Notes: generated by a model not told the origin, from the letters alone. 42,768 nt of DNA from Legionellaceae bacterium UBA6148 (GCA_002423125.1 DIUW01000058.1:43554-86321); one strand, 5' to 3'. Shown: positions 34,178-42,677, counted from the stretch's first letter. Made by a program: numbers and translations.

Positions 34178-34510
34178 ATGAATACTCATGCTGTTACTCG
34201 TAAATTCGTTTGTGCTTTAATGCTAAGCATTGGCCTGATTGCGGCAGGCAGTGTGGCTAATGCTCATGGCGGAGGCGGAGGTGGTGGGCATGGAGGTGGC
34301 GGAGGCTGGCACGGAGGAGGTGGTGGTTGGCATGGCGGTTATGATGGGGCCCACGGCAACTGGGGTCATGGTGGCTACGGCTATGGCGGCTGGGGAGCTA
34401 CAGGGGTTGTTGTGGGTGTTCCCCTTGGCGGTTACTATGCTACTCAATGCCAAATAATAAATCAATGTGATCAATATGGTAATTGCTATCAACGGCAGGT
34501 TTGTAATTAA
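34178..34510 (+). CDS. Secreted Gly/His-rich small protein
   Basis: A 110-aa protein with a clear Sec signal peptide (MNTHAVTRKF...), probably cut after SVANA at about residue 29. The mature part is almost entirely Gly, His, Trp and Tyr (HGGGGGGGHGGGGGW with W-H-G-G repeats), ending in a Cys-rich tail with four cysteines (C-x6-C-x5-C-x5-C). The Gly/His content suggests metal binding or a low-complexity surface protein; function is unknown. AAGGAGA 6 nt before the ATG decides this start over an earlier in-frame one at 34109. Its stop is only 7 bp from the stop of the convergent TTL-like gene, and it is more G-rich than the neighbours because of its glycine codons. Confidence 0.85.
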   Translation: MNTHAVTRKFVCALMLSIGLIAAGSVANAHGGGGGGGHGGGGGWHGGGGGWHGGYDGAHGNWGHGGYGYGGWGATGVVVGVPLGGYYATQCQIINQCDQYGNCYQRQVCN

Positions 34511-34517
34511 TGCTTTT

Positions 34518-35516
34518 TCATACGTGGAAAGTATGAATGGGTATAAATGATTGATAGTGAATGCGCTCAACCGATTGTCGCATCATAATCGGTTGCGCAA
34601 AACTTGAAATGAAAGCGTGCCAAAAATTATCGTATAAGAATGCTTGTAGGGGATGATCATCGGAGCATGGGAAACAAGGACCGTGATTCGCTTCTAGCAA
34701 CCACACCCGTTTATCCATATCAACGCTAAAATCAAATCCAAAAATGGCGACTGTTCGTTGTTTTTCACAGTCAAATGCATTGGGATGTTGCTGTTTTAAT
34801 CCATTCAGCGTATCGGTGACAATGCTTTGTATTTGTTGAAAAATTTCCGGGAAAAAATCAAATTTCTGCGAAGGTATTTGAATGACATTTGACGCATTTT
34901 CCTCTAGATGCTCATTCGTTAAATGTGGACGAAGATCATTAAAGTCGTTTGGTTGATAGGGATGTTGTGCCACATTAAAATAGCCATGAGGATATAGATA
35001 TGCTCCTGCGTAATTAGTGATAATGACAAACATCCGAATACTGTATTTATGCCCTCTTAGTAAATGCGGATTCGTGATATATCGTTGCAATACATGCTCC
35101 CCACCGAGACGTTTTGAACTAATAAAATGTTGTTCCAGCTGGTTCAAGCGTTGAAAAATGTGAATATGCTGCCCATTATTCAGCAATGAGGGTTTTAAGA
35201 TCCAGATTAAATCATCAAGGTGATCAAGACCATATTTTGTAGTGAGTTGATTTAATATAAACGGCCAATTTTGATCATTAATACAATATGTTTCCGGCAT
35301 AATGTGAGGACAATACTGAGAGACTAACTGAGTTAAGAGATGTTTAAATTCGAGGGATTCCGCTGCAATGGAGTTAAATTGAAAATTTTTTTCATTAAAG
35401 CGGGATAGCCAATTGAATCGAGTGTATCGAAAGCCTTCGCTTTGCAGATGTTTGACAACGTTAAAATAGGTTGGCGAGAGTGATTGTCGTAAACAGAAGC
35501 GATGTCGATGCCCCAT
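34518..35516 (-). CDS. Tubulin-tyrosine-ligase-like (TTL) ATP-grasp protein
   Basis: A 332-aa protein with the TTL-family ATP-grasp layout. LIWILKPSLLNNGQHIHIF (K108) is the nucleotide-binding strand and loop. HVLQRYITNPHLLRGHKYSI then RMFVIITNY (K157, R161) is followed by YLYPHGY. The metal site is IFGFDFSVD (D262) and VWLLEANHGPCF (E275, N277). Eukaryotic TTL/TTLL enzymes ligate Tyr or Glu to tubulin. No signal peptide or membrane segment is present. ATG at 35516 follows a weak AGAG; a TTG one codon earlier is ignored. It might be an effector modifying host proteins, or a bacterial peptide ligase; the family is clear, the substrate is not. Confidence 0.75.
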   Translation of the reverse strand: MGHRHRFCLRQSLSPTYFNVVKHLQSEGFRYTRFNWLSRFNEKNFQFNSIAAESLEFKHLLTQLVSQYCPHIMPETYCINDQNWPFILNQLTTKYGLDHLDDLIWILKPSLLNNGQHIHIFQRLNQLEQHFISSKRLGGEHVLQRYITNPHLLRGHKYSIRMFVIITNYAGAYLYPHGYFNVAQHPYQPNDFNDLRPHLTNEHLEENASNVIQIPSQKFDFFPEIFQQIQSIVTDTLNGLKQQHPNAFDCEKQRTVAIFGFDFSVDMDKRVWLLEANHGPCFPCSDDHPLQAFLYDNFWHAFISSFAQPIMMRQSVERIHYQSFIPIHTFHV

Positions 35517-35586
35517 CAAATTACTCTGTTGATGTTTGAATTCGAAGAAAAAGTATATTACGGTTTATCCAAGGTAACAATAACAA

Positions 35587-35644
35587 TTGGAGTCTGGACA
35601 ACGCTGCATGCAAAAAGACGCATGCAGCGTTGTCCAGACTCCAA
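35587..35644. repeat. Perfect 25-bp inverted repeat (hairpin, 8-nt loop)
   Basis: Arms at 35587-35611 and 35620-35644 are exact reverse complements; the outer bases are TTGGAGTCTGGACAACG and the loop is AAAAAGAC. The stem is mixed GC content and has no long T-run afterwards, so it does not look like a standard terminator. It lies 70 bp upstream of the TTL-like start. Confidence 0.9.
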
Positions 35645-35864
35645 AATAACAAATATACCCATTTGAAGAAATCTGCTCGTGCTAAATAAAACATATCGCC
35701 TTTATCCAAAAGCAATACATGATCTTGAGTCTATCTACTTATTCAGGTGCAGTGCTACTCTTTTGTTCTGCATGAGAGAATTCAAGTGAGTGAAATCATC
35801 CTTGCAACAATTTGTACGCAATGGGTGGAAAAAGTGACTCTGAATTTGCAGGGCTGAAACTCCT

Positions 35865-36037
35865 GGATTTGAATCCAGGGCTACCTCATGAAAAAAATCC
35901 GCCGTCTTTGCGAACGAAGTGAAGCAATCTAGTTCAGCTCTTTGTTAGATACATCGATCTGGATTGCTTCACTTCGTTCGCAAAGATGTGTTTTAAGATA
36001 GCTTGACTTTTCATGAGGTGACCCTGGATTTGAATCA
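35865..36037. repeat. ~173-bp inverted-repeat element (MITE-like)
   Basis: Inner arms of 26 nt (35905-35930 and 35961-35986), with core TTGCGAACGAAGTGAAGCAA, match 25 of 26 as reverse complements. Outer arms (about 35865-35894 and 36008-36037) share ATTTGAATCCAGGG and CCTCATGAAAA. The motif resembles widespread intergenic repeats in proteobacteria with a 'TTGCGA...GAAGCAATC' theme. The secA start lies 70 bp downstream. Confidence 0.85.
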
Positions 36038-36106
36038 CTCATGGTAATTTAGCAGAAATTCGAGTAGATTAGACTATTTTAAATTTCCAATAGGATTGTC
36101 AACGGC

Positions 36107-38809
36107 ATGTTTAATACATTGATTAAGAAAATGTTTGGTAGTCGTAACGAACGTACTTTACGGCGTATGGAAAAATCGGTTTTGTTGATCAATGCGTTGG
36201 AACCTCAGATGCTGGTGCTGACGGATGAGCAGCTTGCCGCTAAGACCTCTGAGTTTCGATCACGTTTTGCAAATGGCGAGACGTTGGATGATCTCTTGAT
36301 CGAAGCCTTTGCAGTGGTTCGTGAAGCGTCTAAGCGAAAGCTGGGATTACGTCATTTTGATGTGCAATTAATTGGCGGCATGGTTTTACATGAAGGCGAT
36401 ATTGCGGAGATGCGGACAGGGGAAGGTAAAACACTGGTTGGAACGCTGCCCGCGTATTTGAATGCGTTGAGTGGAAAGGGTGTGCATATTGTCACAGTGA
36501 ACGATTATCTGGCTAAGCGTGATAGTGAGTGGATGACACCTATTTATGAATTTTTAGGTTTAACCGTCGGTGTGATTTATCCGGATATGCCTCATCCTGA
36601 AAAGCAAGCTGCTTATCGTGCGGACATTCTTTACGGTACTAATAATGAATTTGGTTTTGACTACCTCCGTGACAATATGGCATTTGCCCTTGAAAATAAA
36701 GTGCAACGAGAACTGAACTTCGCGGTAGTGGATGAAGTTGACTCTATTTTGATTGATGAAGCGCGAACACCGTTGATAATCTCCGGTGCTGCAGAAGATG
36801 GCTCAGCGCTGTATATTAAAGTCAATAAAATCATCCCTCAGCTCACTCGTAAAGAAGATGAAAAAGATGAGGAAGGGCCGGGTGATTATACCATTGATGA
36901 AAAGCAAAAGCAGGCGCATTTAACCGAAGCAGGTCATCAGCACATTGAGGAATTATTAATTGCTGCTCAATTATTAAAACCAGGTGATAGCCTTTATCAT
37001 GCAAGTAATATTATGTTGATGCACCATGTCAATGCAGCACTAAAAGCTCATGCTATGTTTCATCGTGATATTGATTATATTGTCCAAAACAATCAAGTTG
37101 TGATTGTCGATGAACACACGGGACGTACCATGGCGGGTCGTCGCTGGTCTGAAGGTTTGCACCAAGCCATTGAGGCAAAAGAAGGCGTTAGTATTCAAAA
37201 TGAAAACCAAACCTTGGCGTCCGTTACCTTCCAGAATTTCTTCCGTCTGTATAATAAATTATCAGGAATGACTGGAACAGCAGATACAGAAGCATATGAA
37301 TTTCAGCAAATTTATGATCTTGATGTGGTCGTTATTCCAACCAATAACCCCATGTGCCGAAAAGATGAGCCTGATTTAATTTATCTGGGTCATGCTGATA
37401 AATATCAAGCCATTATTGACGATGTTCGTGATTGTGTGAAACGACAACAGCCTGTATTGGTTGGTACCGCTTCAATTGAATCATCGGAGTTATTGAGCAA
37501 TTTGTTGCAAAAAGCCAAGATTCAACACCAAGTACTTAATGCAAAATTTCATGAGAAAGAAGCACAAATTATTGCTGAAGCAGGGAGACCTGGCGCAGTG
37601 ACGATTGCTACTAATATGGCGGGTCGCGGTACGGACATCGTCTTGGGTGGTAGTTTATCCGTGGATCTCGCCGTGTTAGCGTCTGATGCCAGTGACGCAG
37701 ACAAGCAAGCGATTCGGAATGTATGGCAGACACGTCACGCTGCAGTGATTGCTTCGGGCGGGTTGAGGATCATTGGTTCTGAGCGCCATGAATCGCGTCG
37801 AATTGATAATCAATTGCGTGGTCGTGCTGGACGTCAGGGCGAGCCGGGTAGTAGTCGTTTTTATCTATCGCTTGAAGATAATCTGATGCGAATTTTTGCT
37901 TCTGAACGCGTTGCAGCATTGATGCGTCGTTTGGGAATGAAGCCGGGCGAGCCGATTGAGCATAGTTTAGTAACGAAAGCGATTGAAAACGCTCAACGTA
38001 AGCTTGAGGGGCATCATTTTGATGTGCGTAAGCAATTACTAGAATATGATAATGTGGCGAATGAACAGCGTAAAGTAATCTATTCACACCGAGCATCGGT
38101 GATGAATATGACTGATTTTAAAGAAGCCGTTGACGGTATGATTCATGATATTGTGAATTCATTGGTTGATAGTTATATTCCACCACTCAGTATTGAAGAC
38201 CAATGGAATAGTTCAGGATTAGTGAAGGTGTTGGCCGATGATTTTAAAATTAAGGTAGACATCGCTGGATGGATTAACGCCGATCATACGATTGCTCCAG
38301 AGCAGATCAAAGAGAAAATTTTAAAATGTTGCCTTGATTTCTATCATGAAAAAGATCGTGAAATTGGGCGAGAAATACTTGCACAGTTTGAGAAATCCAT
38401 TATTTTGCAAACCATTGATAATCATTGGCGCGAGCATTTGGCTGCTATGGACTCGCTACGACAAGGTATACATCTTAGAGGGTATGCGCAAAAAGATCCG
38501 AAGCAGGAATACAAGCGTGAAGCATTCGAGCTTTTTTCAGATATGCTTGATCACGTTAAATATGACATTGTCCGGTTGTTATTATCAGTTGAGATTGCAA
38601 ACGAAGAAGATGTGAGTGCCGTTGAAGAACAGCGTCGATTAGAACAAATTCAGCATGTTCAATACATTCATTCAGATAATGAATCATCACAAGATGAACA
38701 TTCAGCGAACGCGACAGTGACGCGTGAGGATCGAAAAGTTGGTCGTAACGACCCGTGTCCTTGTGGATCCTCTAAAAAATATAAGGCTTGCCATGGTCGC
38801 ATCGCGTGA
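36107..38809 (+). CDS. secA: Protein translocase ATPase SecA
   Basis: The 900-aa motor of the Sec pathway. It has GEGDIAEMRTGEGKTL-type Walker A (101-110), DEVDSILIDEARTPLIISG, TNMAGRGTDIVLGG, GLRIIGSERHESRRIDNQLRGRAGRQG, and a C-terminal zinc tail NDPCPCGSSKKYKACHG with C884, C886, C895 and H896, used for SecB and lipid contact. Length equals E. coli SecA (901 aa). The upstream region carries the inverted repeats described above. Its stop overlaps mutT by 17 nt. Confidence 0.98.
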   Translation: MFNTLIKKMFGSRNERTLRRMEKSVLLINALEPQMLVLTDEQLAAKTSEFRSRFANGETLDDLLIEAFAVVREASKRKLGLRHFDVQLIGGMVLHEGDIAEMRTGEGKTLVGTLPAYLNALSGKGVHIVTVNDYLAKRDSEWMTPIYEFLGLTVGVIYPDMPHPEKQAAYRADILYGTNNEFGFDYLRDNMAFALENKVQRELNFAVVDEVDSILIDEARTPLIISGAAEDGSALYIKVNKIIPQLTRKEDEKDEEGPGDYTIDEKQKQAHLTEAGHQHIEELLIAAQLLKPGDSLYHASNIMLMHHVNAALKAHAMFHRDIDYIVQNNQVVIVDEHTGRTMAGRRWSEGLHQAIEAKEGVSIQNENQTLASVTFQNFFRLYNKLSGMTGTADTEAYEFQQIYDLDVVVIPTNNPMCRKDEPDLIYLGHADKYQAIIDDVRDCVKRQQPVLVGTASIESSELLSNLLQKAKIQHQVLNAKFHEKEAQIIAEAGRPGAVTIATNMAGRGTDIVLGGSLSVDLAVLASDASDADKQAIRNVWQTRHAAVIASGGLRIIGSERHESRRIDNQLRGRAGRQGEPGSSRFYLSLEDNLMRIFASERVAALMRRLGMKPGEPIEHSLVTKAIENAQRKLEGHHFDVRKQLLEYDNVANEQRKVIYSHRASVMNMTDFKEAVDGMIHDIVNSLVDSYIPPLSIEDQWNSSGLVKVLADDFKIKVDIAGWINADHTIAPEQIKEKILKCCLDFYHEKDREIGREILAQFEKSIILQTIDNHWREHLAAMDSLRQGIHLRGYAQKDPKQEYKREAFELFSDMLDHVKYDIVRLLLSVEIANEEDVSAVEEQRRLEQIQHVQYIHSDNESSQDEHSANATVTREDRKVGRNDPCPCGSSKKYKACHGRIA

Positions 38810-39209
38810 TCCTTCGATTAGGGTGGCTGTTGCACTGATTACTGATGAATCCCAACGGATTCTTATTACCCAACGAGCAGCACATAGCCCTCATGGTGGA
38901 TTTTGGGAATTTCCTGGTGGAAAATTAGAGCTGAATGAGTCACCTGAGTCTGCACTGTTTCGTGAGGTTGCTGAGGAAGTCGGGCTTGATGTTTTAGTCT
39001 ATTGTTATTTGGGTGAGGTGCGCCATCAGTATGATGGCCGCCATGTTACGTTGTATGGTTATCACGTTCGCCAGTATAAGGGCAACGCAACGTGTCGTGA
39101 ATCTCAGACAGGTCTGTGCTGGGTCGACATAGAGAATTTGGTAAACTATGATTTTCCTGCAGCGAATCAGCAGTTGATTGATTTATTTTGCAAGGCGAAT
39201 CGTGAGTAA
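38793..39209 (+). CDS. mutT: Nudix hydrolase MutT (8-oxo-dGTP diphosphatase)
   Basis: Removes 8-oxo-dGTP from the nucleotide pool. The 138-aa product starts at ATG 38793, inside the 3' end of secA, then VAVALITDESQRILITQRAAHSPHGGFWEFPGG and a perfect Nudix box (G43-x5-E49-x7-R57-E58-x-x-E61-E62-x-G64). The frame is open further upstream in the secA overlap, but those residues have no family match. The secA-mutT linkage is well known in gammaproteobacteria. Confidence 0.92.
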   Translation: MVASRDPSIRVAVALITDESQRILITQRAAHSPHGGFWEFPGGKLELNESPESALFREVAEEVGLDVLVYCYLGEVRHQYDGRHVTLYGYHVRQYKGNATCRESQTGLCWVDIENLVNYDFPAANQQLIDLFCKANRE

Positions 39210-39236
39210 CAAACGGATCAATTAGAGGAGAAAAGC

Positions 39237-39671
39237 ATGAAGCAAATCTTTATCACGACACTGCTTGTATTTTGTTTTCTATCAACCGCTGGGGCTGAAT
39301 CGCTCTCTGGAAGCACTTGGATTACCATCGATGATAAGACTGAAAAGCCACGATCGGAAGTCATGTTCGAAGAACATCATGGCGTTCTGAGTGGTCGTAT
39401 TCTTAACGTTTATCCGCAGCCTGGTGATACGGGGATGTGTACGAATTGTTCCGGTAAATTTAAGGATCAGCCGATTAAAGGGATCGAATTTCTTTGGGGA
39501 TTAAAACAAGAAGGAAGTAAGAACTGGGAAGGCGGTGAGATACTTGATCCTAAGACTGGCAAAATCTATCGTGCAAAAATGCTTTTAAAAGGTAATAAAT
39601 TATACGTGCGTGGTTATATGGGAGTATCCATACTGGGTCGCACGCAAGTTTGGGAGCGGAAGAAGAGTTAA
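39237..39671 (+). CDS. DUF2147 family secreted protein
   Basis: A 144-aa protein with a signal peptide ending after STAGA (about residue 20). The mature part has W-I-T-I-D-D-K-T-E-K-P-R-S-E-V, GRILNVYP, a MCTNCSGKFKDQP loop with two cysteines, GIEFLWGL, WEGGEILDPKTGKIYRAKM and RGYMGVSILGRTQVWER. This is the standard DUF2147 signature. Function is unknown; the family is periplasmic. A strong AGAGGAG precedes the ATG. dnaB starts one base after its stop, so it is in the same transcript. Confidence 0.9.
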   Translation: MKQIFITTLLVFCFLSTAGAESLSGSTWITIDDKTEKPRSEVMFEEHHGVLSGRILNVYPQPGDTGMCTNCSGKFKDQPIKGIEFLWGLKQEGSKNWEGGEILDPKTGKIYRAKMLLKGNKLYVRGYMGVSILGRTQVWERKKS

Positions 39672-39672
39672 T

Positions 39673-41058
39673 ATGGGCATCGATCTGCACGTCAAAAAGA
39701 AAACAGCCGATCCACTGAAACGGCCACCTCATTCCACAGAAGCGGAACAAGCCATTATTGGTGGTCTTTTGTTGGACAATCTTGCGTGGGATAAAGTCGC
39801 TGAAAAACTGTGTGAAACTGATTTTTACCGTACTGAGCATCGATTGTTGTTCCGTGCTATTCAAGAGCTATCCTCTAAAGAGCAGCCATTTGATGTGGTT
39901 ACGTTGCTTGAGACATTGAAATCAACGCATGCTCTTGATGACGCAGGTGGCGAGGCATATCTTTTTGAGTTAGCCAATAATACTCCCAGTGTTGCGAATG
40001 TTAGCGCGTATGCTGATATTGTTCGCGAAAAATCGGTGCATCGACAACTCATTGCGGTATCCACAGATATTGCAGACAGCGCTTATAATCCAGGTAGTCG
40101 AGAAGTGTCTGAGTTACTCGATGATGCTGAACGAAAAGTATTTGCAATTGCTGAGCAAACTGCGGTGCTCGGTGGTCCAGAGGCAGTTAAATCCGTATTA
40201 GTTCGAGCCGTTGAGCGCATTGATGCGTTGTTTCATAGTGGTGATTCGATTACTGGATTATCCACGGGGTTACGTGACTTGGATGAGCTTACGTCGGGCA
40301 TGCAGAAATCAGATTTGGTCATTGTTGCGGGTCGGCCTTCGATGGGTAAAACCACGTTTGTCATGAATATTGCAGAACATGTTGCGATTAAAGCAAAAAA
40401 GCCAGTATTAGTCTTTTCTATGGAAATGCCAGCTGACTCCTTAGCAATGCGGATGATGTCGTCTCTTGGGCGTATTGATCAACAAAAAATACGTACTGGA
40501 AAATTAACCGATGATGATTGGCCGAGAATCACCTCAGCAGTCCATATGCTGTCTGAAGCGCCTATGTTTATTGATGACACGCCAGGATTAAGCCCAGCAG
40601 AGGTACGTGCACGCGCAAGACGTCTAGCAAAAGAGCATGGTCAATTGGGAATGATTGTAGTCGACTATCTTCAGCTGATGAAAGTTCCTGGCATTAAAGC
40701 AGATAATCGTGTGGCTGAAATTTCGGAAATTTCAAGAAGTCTTAAGTCGTTGGCTAAAGAATTATCAGTTCCCGTGCTTGCATTGTCGCAGTTGAATCGA
40801 AGCCTTGAGCAGCGTGCAGATAAACGACCGGTTATGTCCGATTTACGTGAATCCGGTGCCATCGAGCAGGATGCCGATTTGATCTGTTTTATCTATCGAG
40901 ATGAGGTCTATAACTCGGAGAGCCCCGATAAAGGAACCGCTGAGATTATTATTGCCAAACAGCGAAATGGCCCTATTGGTCGAGTCCGCGTTGCATTTTT
41001 AGGGCAATATACTCGATTTGAAGATTTAGCCTATAGTGGTTATCAGGAGATGGATTAA
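39673..41058 (+). CDS. dnaB: Replicative DNA helicase DnaB
   Basis: The 461-aa hexameric helicase. The N-terminal helical domain has PPHSTEAEQAIIGGLLLDN, then the RecA-like motor with Walker A GRPSMGKTT (220-228), SMEMPADSLAMRMMSS, IVVDYLQLM (Walker B), and DLRESGAIEQDAD. No intein interrupts it. The ATG at 39673 lies one base after the DUF2147 stop and gives the normal N-terminus; the frame is open from 39610. Length is close to E. coli DnaB (471 aa). alr follows at one base. Confidence 0.97.
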   Translation: MGIDLHVKKKTADPLKRPPHSTEAEQAIIGGLLLDNLAWDKVAEKLCETDFYRTEHRLLFRAIQELSSKEQPFDVVTLLETLKSTHALDDAGGEAYLFELANNTPSVANVSAYADIVREKSVHRQLIAVSTDIADSAYNPGSREVSELLDDAERKVFAIAEQTAVLGGPEAVKSVLVRAVERIDALFHSGDSITGLSTGLRDLDELTSGMQKSDLVIVAGRPSMGKTTFVMNIAEHVAIKAKKPVLVFSMEMPADSLAMRMMSSLGRIDQQKIRTGKLTDDDWPRITSAVHMLSEAPMFIDDTPGLSPAEVRARARRLAKEHGQLGMIVVDYLQLMKVPGIKADNRVAEISEISRSLKSLAKELSVPVLALSQLNRSLEQRADKRPVMSDLRESGAIEQDADLICFIYRDEVYNSESPDKGTAEIIIAKQRNGPIGRVRVAFLGQYTRFEDLAYSGYQEMD

Positions 41059-41059
41059 C

Positions 41060-42130
41060 GTGACAAGACCAACACGGATGTACTGTGATCTGGACGCGTT
41101 GCTGCATAATTTAAATCATGTTAAACAATGTGCTCCTCATCAAAAAATAATGGCCATGGTAAAAGCGAATGCTTATGGTTGTGGTATTGAGCATATCGTT
41201 CCTACACTGGATGGGCACGTGGATTTATTGGGCGTGGCTTCGTTAGAAGAGGCAATGGCCATTCGTCGCTTGGGCGTAAGTACTCCGTGCGTATTGTTAC
41301 AAGGCGTTTTTAGTCCAGAAGAATTGTTTCTAGCCGCCAGCGCTGGTTTTCAATGCGTGATTCACACGTCACAACAGCTTTCATGGTTTCTGGATAGCCA
41401 TTTGATTGAAACTTTCCGTGTTTGGATCAAAGTGGATACGGGTATGCATCGCCTCGGATTTTCTCCTCATGAAGTGGCCGATGTGATCTCGGCAGTGCGC
41501 TCATGCCCCTGGGCCGCTCCTGATATTGGATTGATGACACATTTTGCATGCGCCGATGAAGTGGATCATCCGATGAATCTGGTCCAACTTCAACAATTTA
41601 ATCATTTAGATTTTTCTGAGCTTCAATTAACGCGCAGTCTTGCGAATTCAGCTGCCATATTATCGATGCCAAAAACACACGCAGATGTTGTGCGACCAGG
41701 AATTATGTTATATGGCGTATCACCTTTTAGTGGACAGGTTGGCAACGATCTTGGTTTGATTCCGGTGATGCGATTAGTGTCTGAAATCACGGTCATCCAC
41801 CATTATTCGCCACATTCTCCTATCGGTTATAGTGGAACCTGGTCGAGCGATAAGCCGTCGATTATTGGCATTGTTCCAGTTGGTTATGCAGATGGATATC
41901 CTCGTCATATTCGTCCTGGAACACCAACCTGGATTAATGAATCGATAGCCCCAATTGTTGGACGTGTTTCAATGGACATGTTGACGGTTGATCTAACAGA
42001 ATGCCCCCATCCCAAAGTTGGCGATCCCGTTGAGCTTTGGGGAGTGCATATTCCAGTCGAAGTAATTGCACAATCTGCTGAGACAATTGCGTATGAATTA
42101 TTAACTAAAATTACACCACGAGTGCGATAG
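41060..42130 (+). CDS. alr: Alanine racemase
   Basis: Interconverts L- and D-alanine for peptidoglycan. The 356-aa PLP enzyme has MAMVKANAYGCG with PLP-lysine K35, IKVDTGMHRLGF, VRPGIMLYGVSPF, the catalytic tyrosine Y257 in PIGYSGTW, VGYADGYPR and GRVSMDMLTVDL. The start is GTG at 41060 (T-R-P-T-R-M-Y) with AGGAG at 41045-41049, right after the dnaB stop; an in-frame ATG at 41078 would trim the typical N-terminus. A dnaB-alr pair is common in gammaproteobacteria. Confidence 0.95.
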   Translation: MTRPTRMYCDLDALLHNLNHVKQCAPHQKIMAMVKANAYGCGIEHIVPTLDGHVDLLGVASLEEAMAIRRLGVSTPCVLLQGVFSPEELFLAASAGFQCVIHTSQQLSWFLDSHLIETFRVWIKVDTGMHRLGFSPHEVADVISAVRSCPWAAPDIGLMTHFACADEVDHPMNLVQLQQFNHLDFSELQLTRSLANSAAILSMPKTHADVVRPGIMLYGVSPFSGQVGNDLGLIPVMRLVSEITVIHHYSPHSPIGYSGTWSSDKPSIIGIVPVGYADGYPRHIRPGTPTWINESIAPIVGRVSMDMLTVDLTECPHPKVGDPVELWGVHIPVEVIAQSAETIAYELLTKITPRVR

Positions 42131-42194
42131 AAACGATAGAATTGAAGTATGGATAGATTTAAACCTTGGTGGTAGAATGAAGCCCGAAGTGATT

Positions 42195-42200
42195 TATAAT
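42195..42200 (+). promoter_or_regulatory. Possible -10 box for the glycine-zipper lipoprotein
   Basis: TATAAT 18 nt upstream of the ATG at 42219, in an 88-bp gap after alr. A TTGGTG lies upstream but with a 23-nt spacing, so only the -10 is suggested; transcript start would then fall about 11 nt before the ATG, next to AGGTGAG. Confidence 0.35.
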
Positions 42201-42218
42201 TCAATTAGGTGAGTCGAG

Positions 42219-42677
42219 ATGAAAAAATTAATAGTGGTGTCTTTAGCCTTTTCAGTTTTGGTTAGTGGTTGTACCAACGTAACGAATGAGGATGTGGGTA
42301 CTCTCACTGGGGGTGTTGTTGGTGGTTTAATTGGTAGTCAATTTGGTGGTGGCGCAGGAAAAGTTGCTGCTGCGGCTGGTGGTGCGATGTTAGGTGCTTT
42401 TTTAGGTGGCAGAATAGGTCGCACGATGGATAGGCAAGATCAATTGGAGATGCAACGTGCTCTAGAAACCGCCCCTACGGGAACCGTGGTTCGTTGGACG
42501 AACCCTGATACAAGAAACGTATATGTTGTGAGACCAACACGCACTTATTATAGTGTTCAACAACCACAGCAACCTTGTCGTGAATATGTAACAACGGCAC
42601 AAATTGGCGGGAAGGCTGAAAAAATTTACGGCAGAGCATGCCGTCAAGCCGATGGCTCGTGGCGTGTGGTGAATTAA
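42219..42677 (+). CDS. Glycine-zipper 2TM domain lipoprotein (17-kDa antigen-like)
   Basis: A 152-aa outer membrane lipoprotein. The lipobox is L-V-S-G-C (C18). Residues 27-67 form a glycine zipper of two hydrophobic helices (GTLTGGVVGGLIGSQFGGG and AAAGGAMLGAFLGGRIG) followed by R-T-M-D-R-Q-D. The C-terminal half, with VVRWTNPDTRNVYVV, CREYVTTA and a second paired Cys (YGRACRQADGSWRVV), matches the 17-kDa surface antigen-like family seen in Rickettsia and gammaproteobacteria. It stands after alr, with its own probable promoter. Confidence 0.92.
   Translation: MKKLIVVSLAFSVLVSGCTNVTNEDVGTLTGGVVGGLIGSQFGGGAGKVAAAAGGAMLGAFLGGRIGRTMDRQDQLEMQRALETAPTGTVVRWTNPDTRNVYVVRPTRTYYSVQQPQQPCREYVTTAQIGGKAEKIYGRACRQADGSWRVVN

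Larger units (their letters stand above)
35520..36106. other. 587-bp gene-free region upstream of secA
   Basis: Nothing here looks like a protein or RNA gene. It holds the perfect hairpin 35587-35644, then about 220 bp of unremarkable AT-rich sequence, then the inverted repeat 35865-36037, then about 70 bp that must carry the secA promoter. A 64-codon open frame on the minus strand (35521-35715) runs through the hairpin and has no family resemblance. A weak ribosome binding site (AGGA) precedes the secA ATG. Confidence 0.7.

Noticed and set aside
35521..35715. 64-codon minus-strand frame upstream of the TTL-like gene
   Set aside because: It runs through the perfect 25-bp hairpin, has no ribosome binding site worth noting, and its hydrophobic product matches nothing; the hairpin explains the sequence better.
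35865..36037. CRISPR or tandem repeat array
   Set aside because: The arms are inverted, occur once each, and there are no regular spacers or cas genes anywhere in the window.
41060..42130. Start of alr at 41036 within dnaB
   Set aside because: The extra residues are dnaB sequence in another frame; GTG at 41060 with AGGAG ahead fits the family N-terminus.
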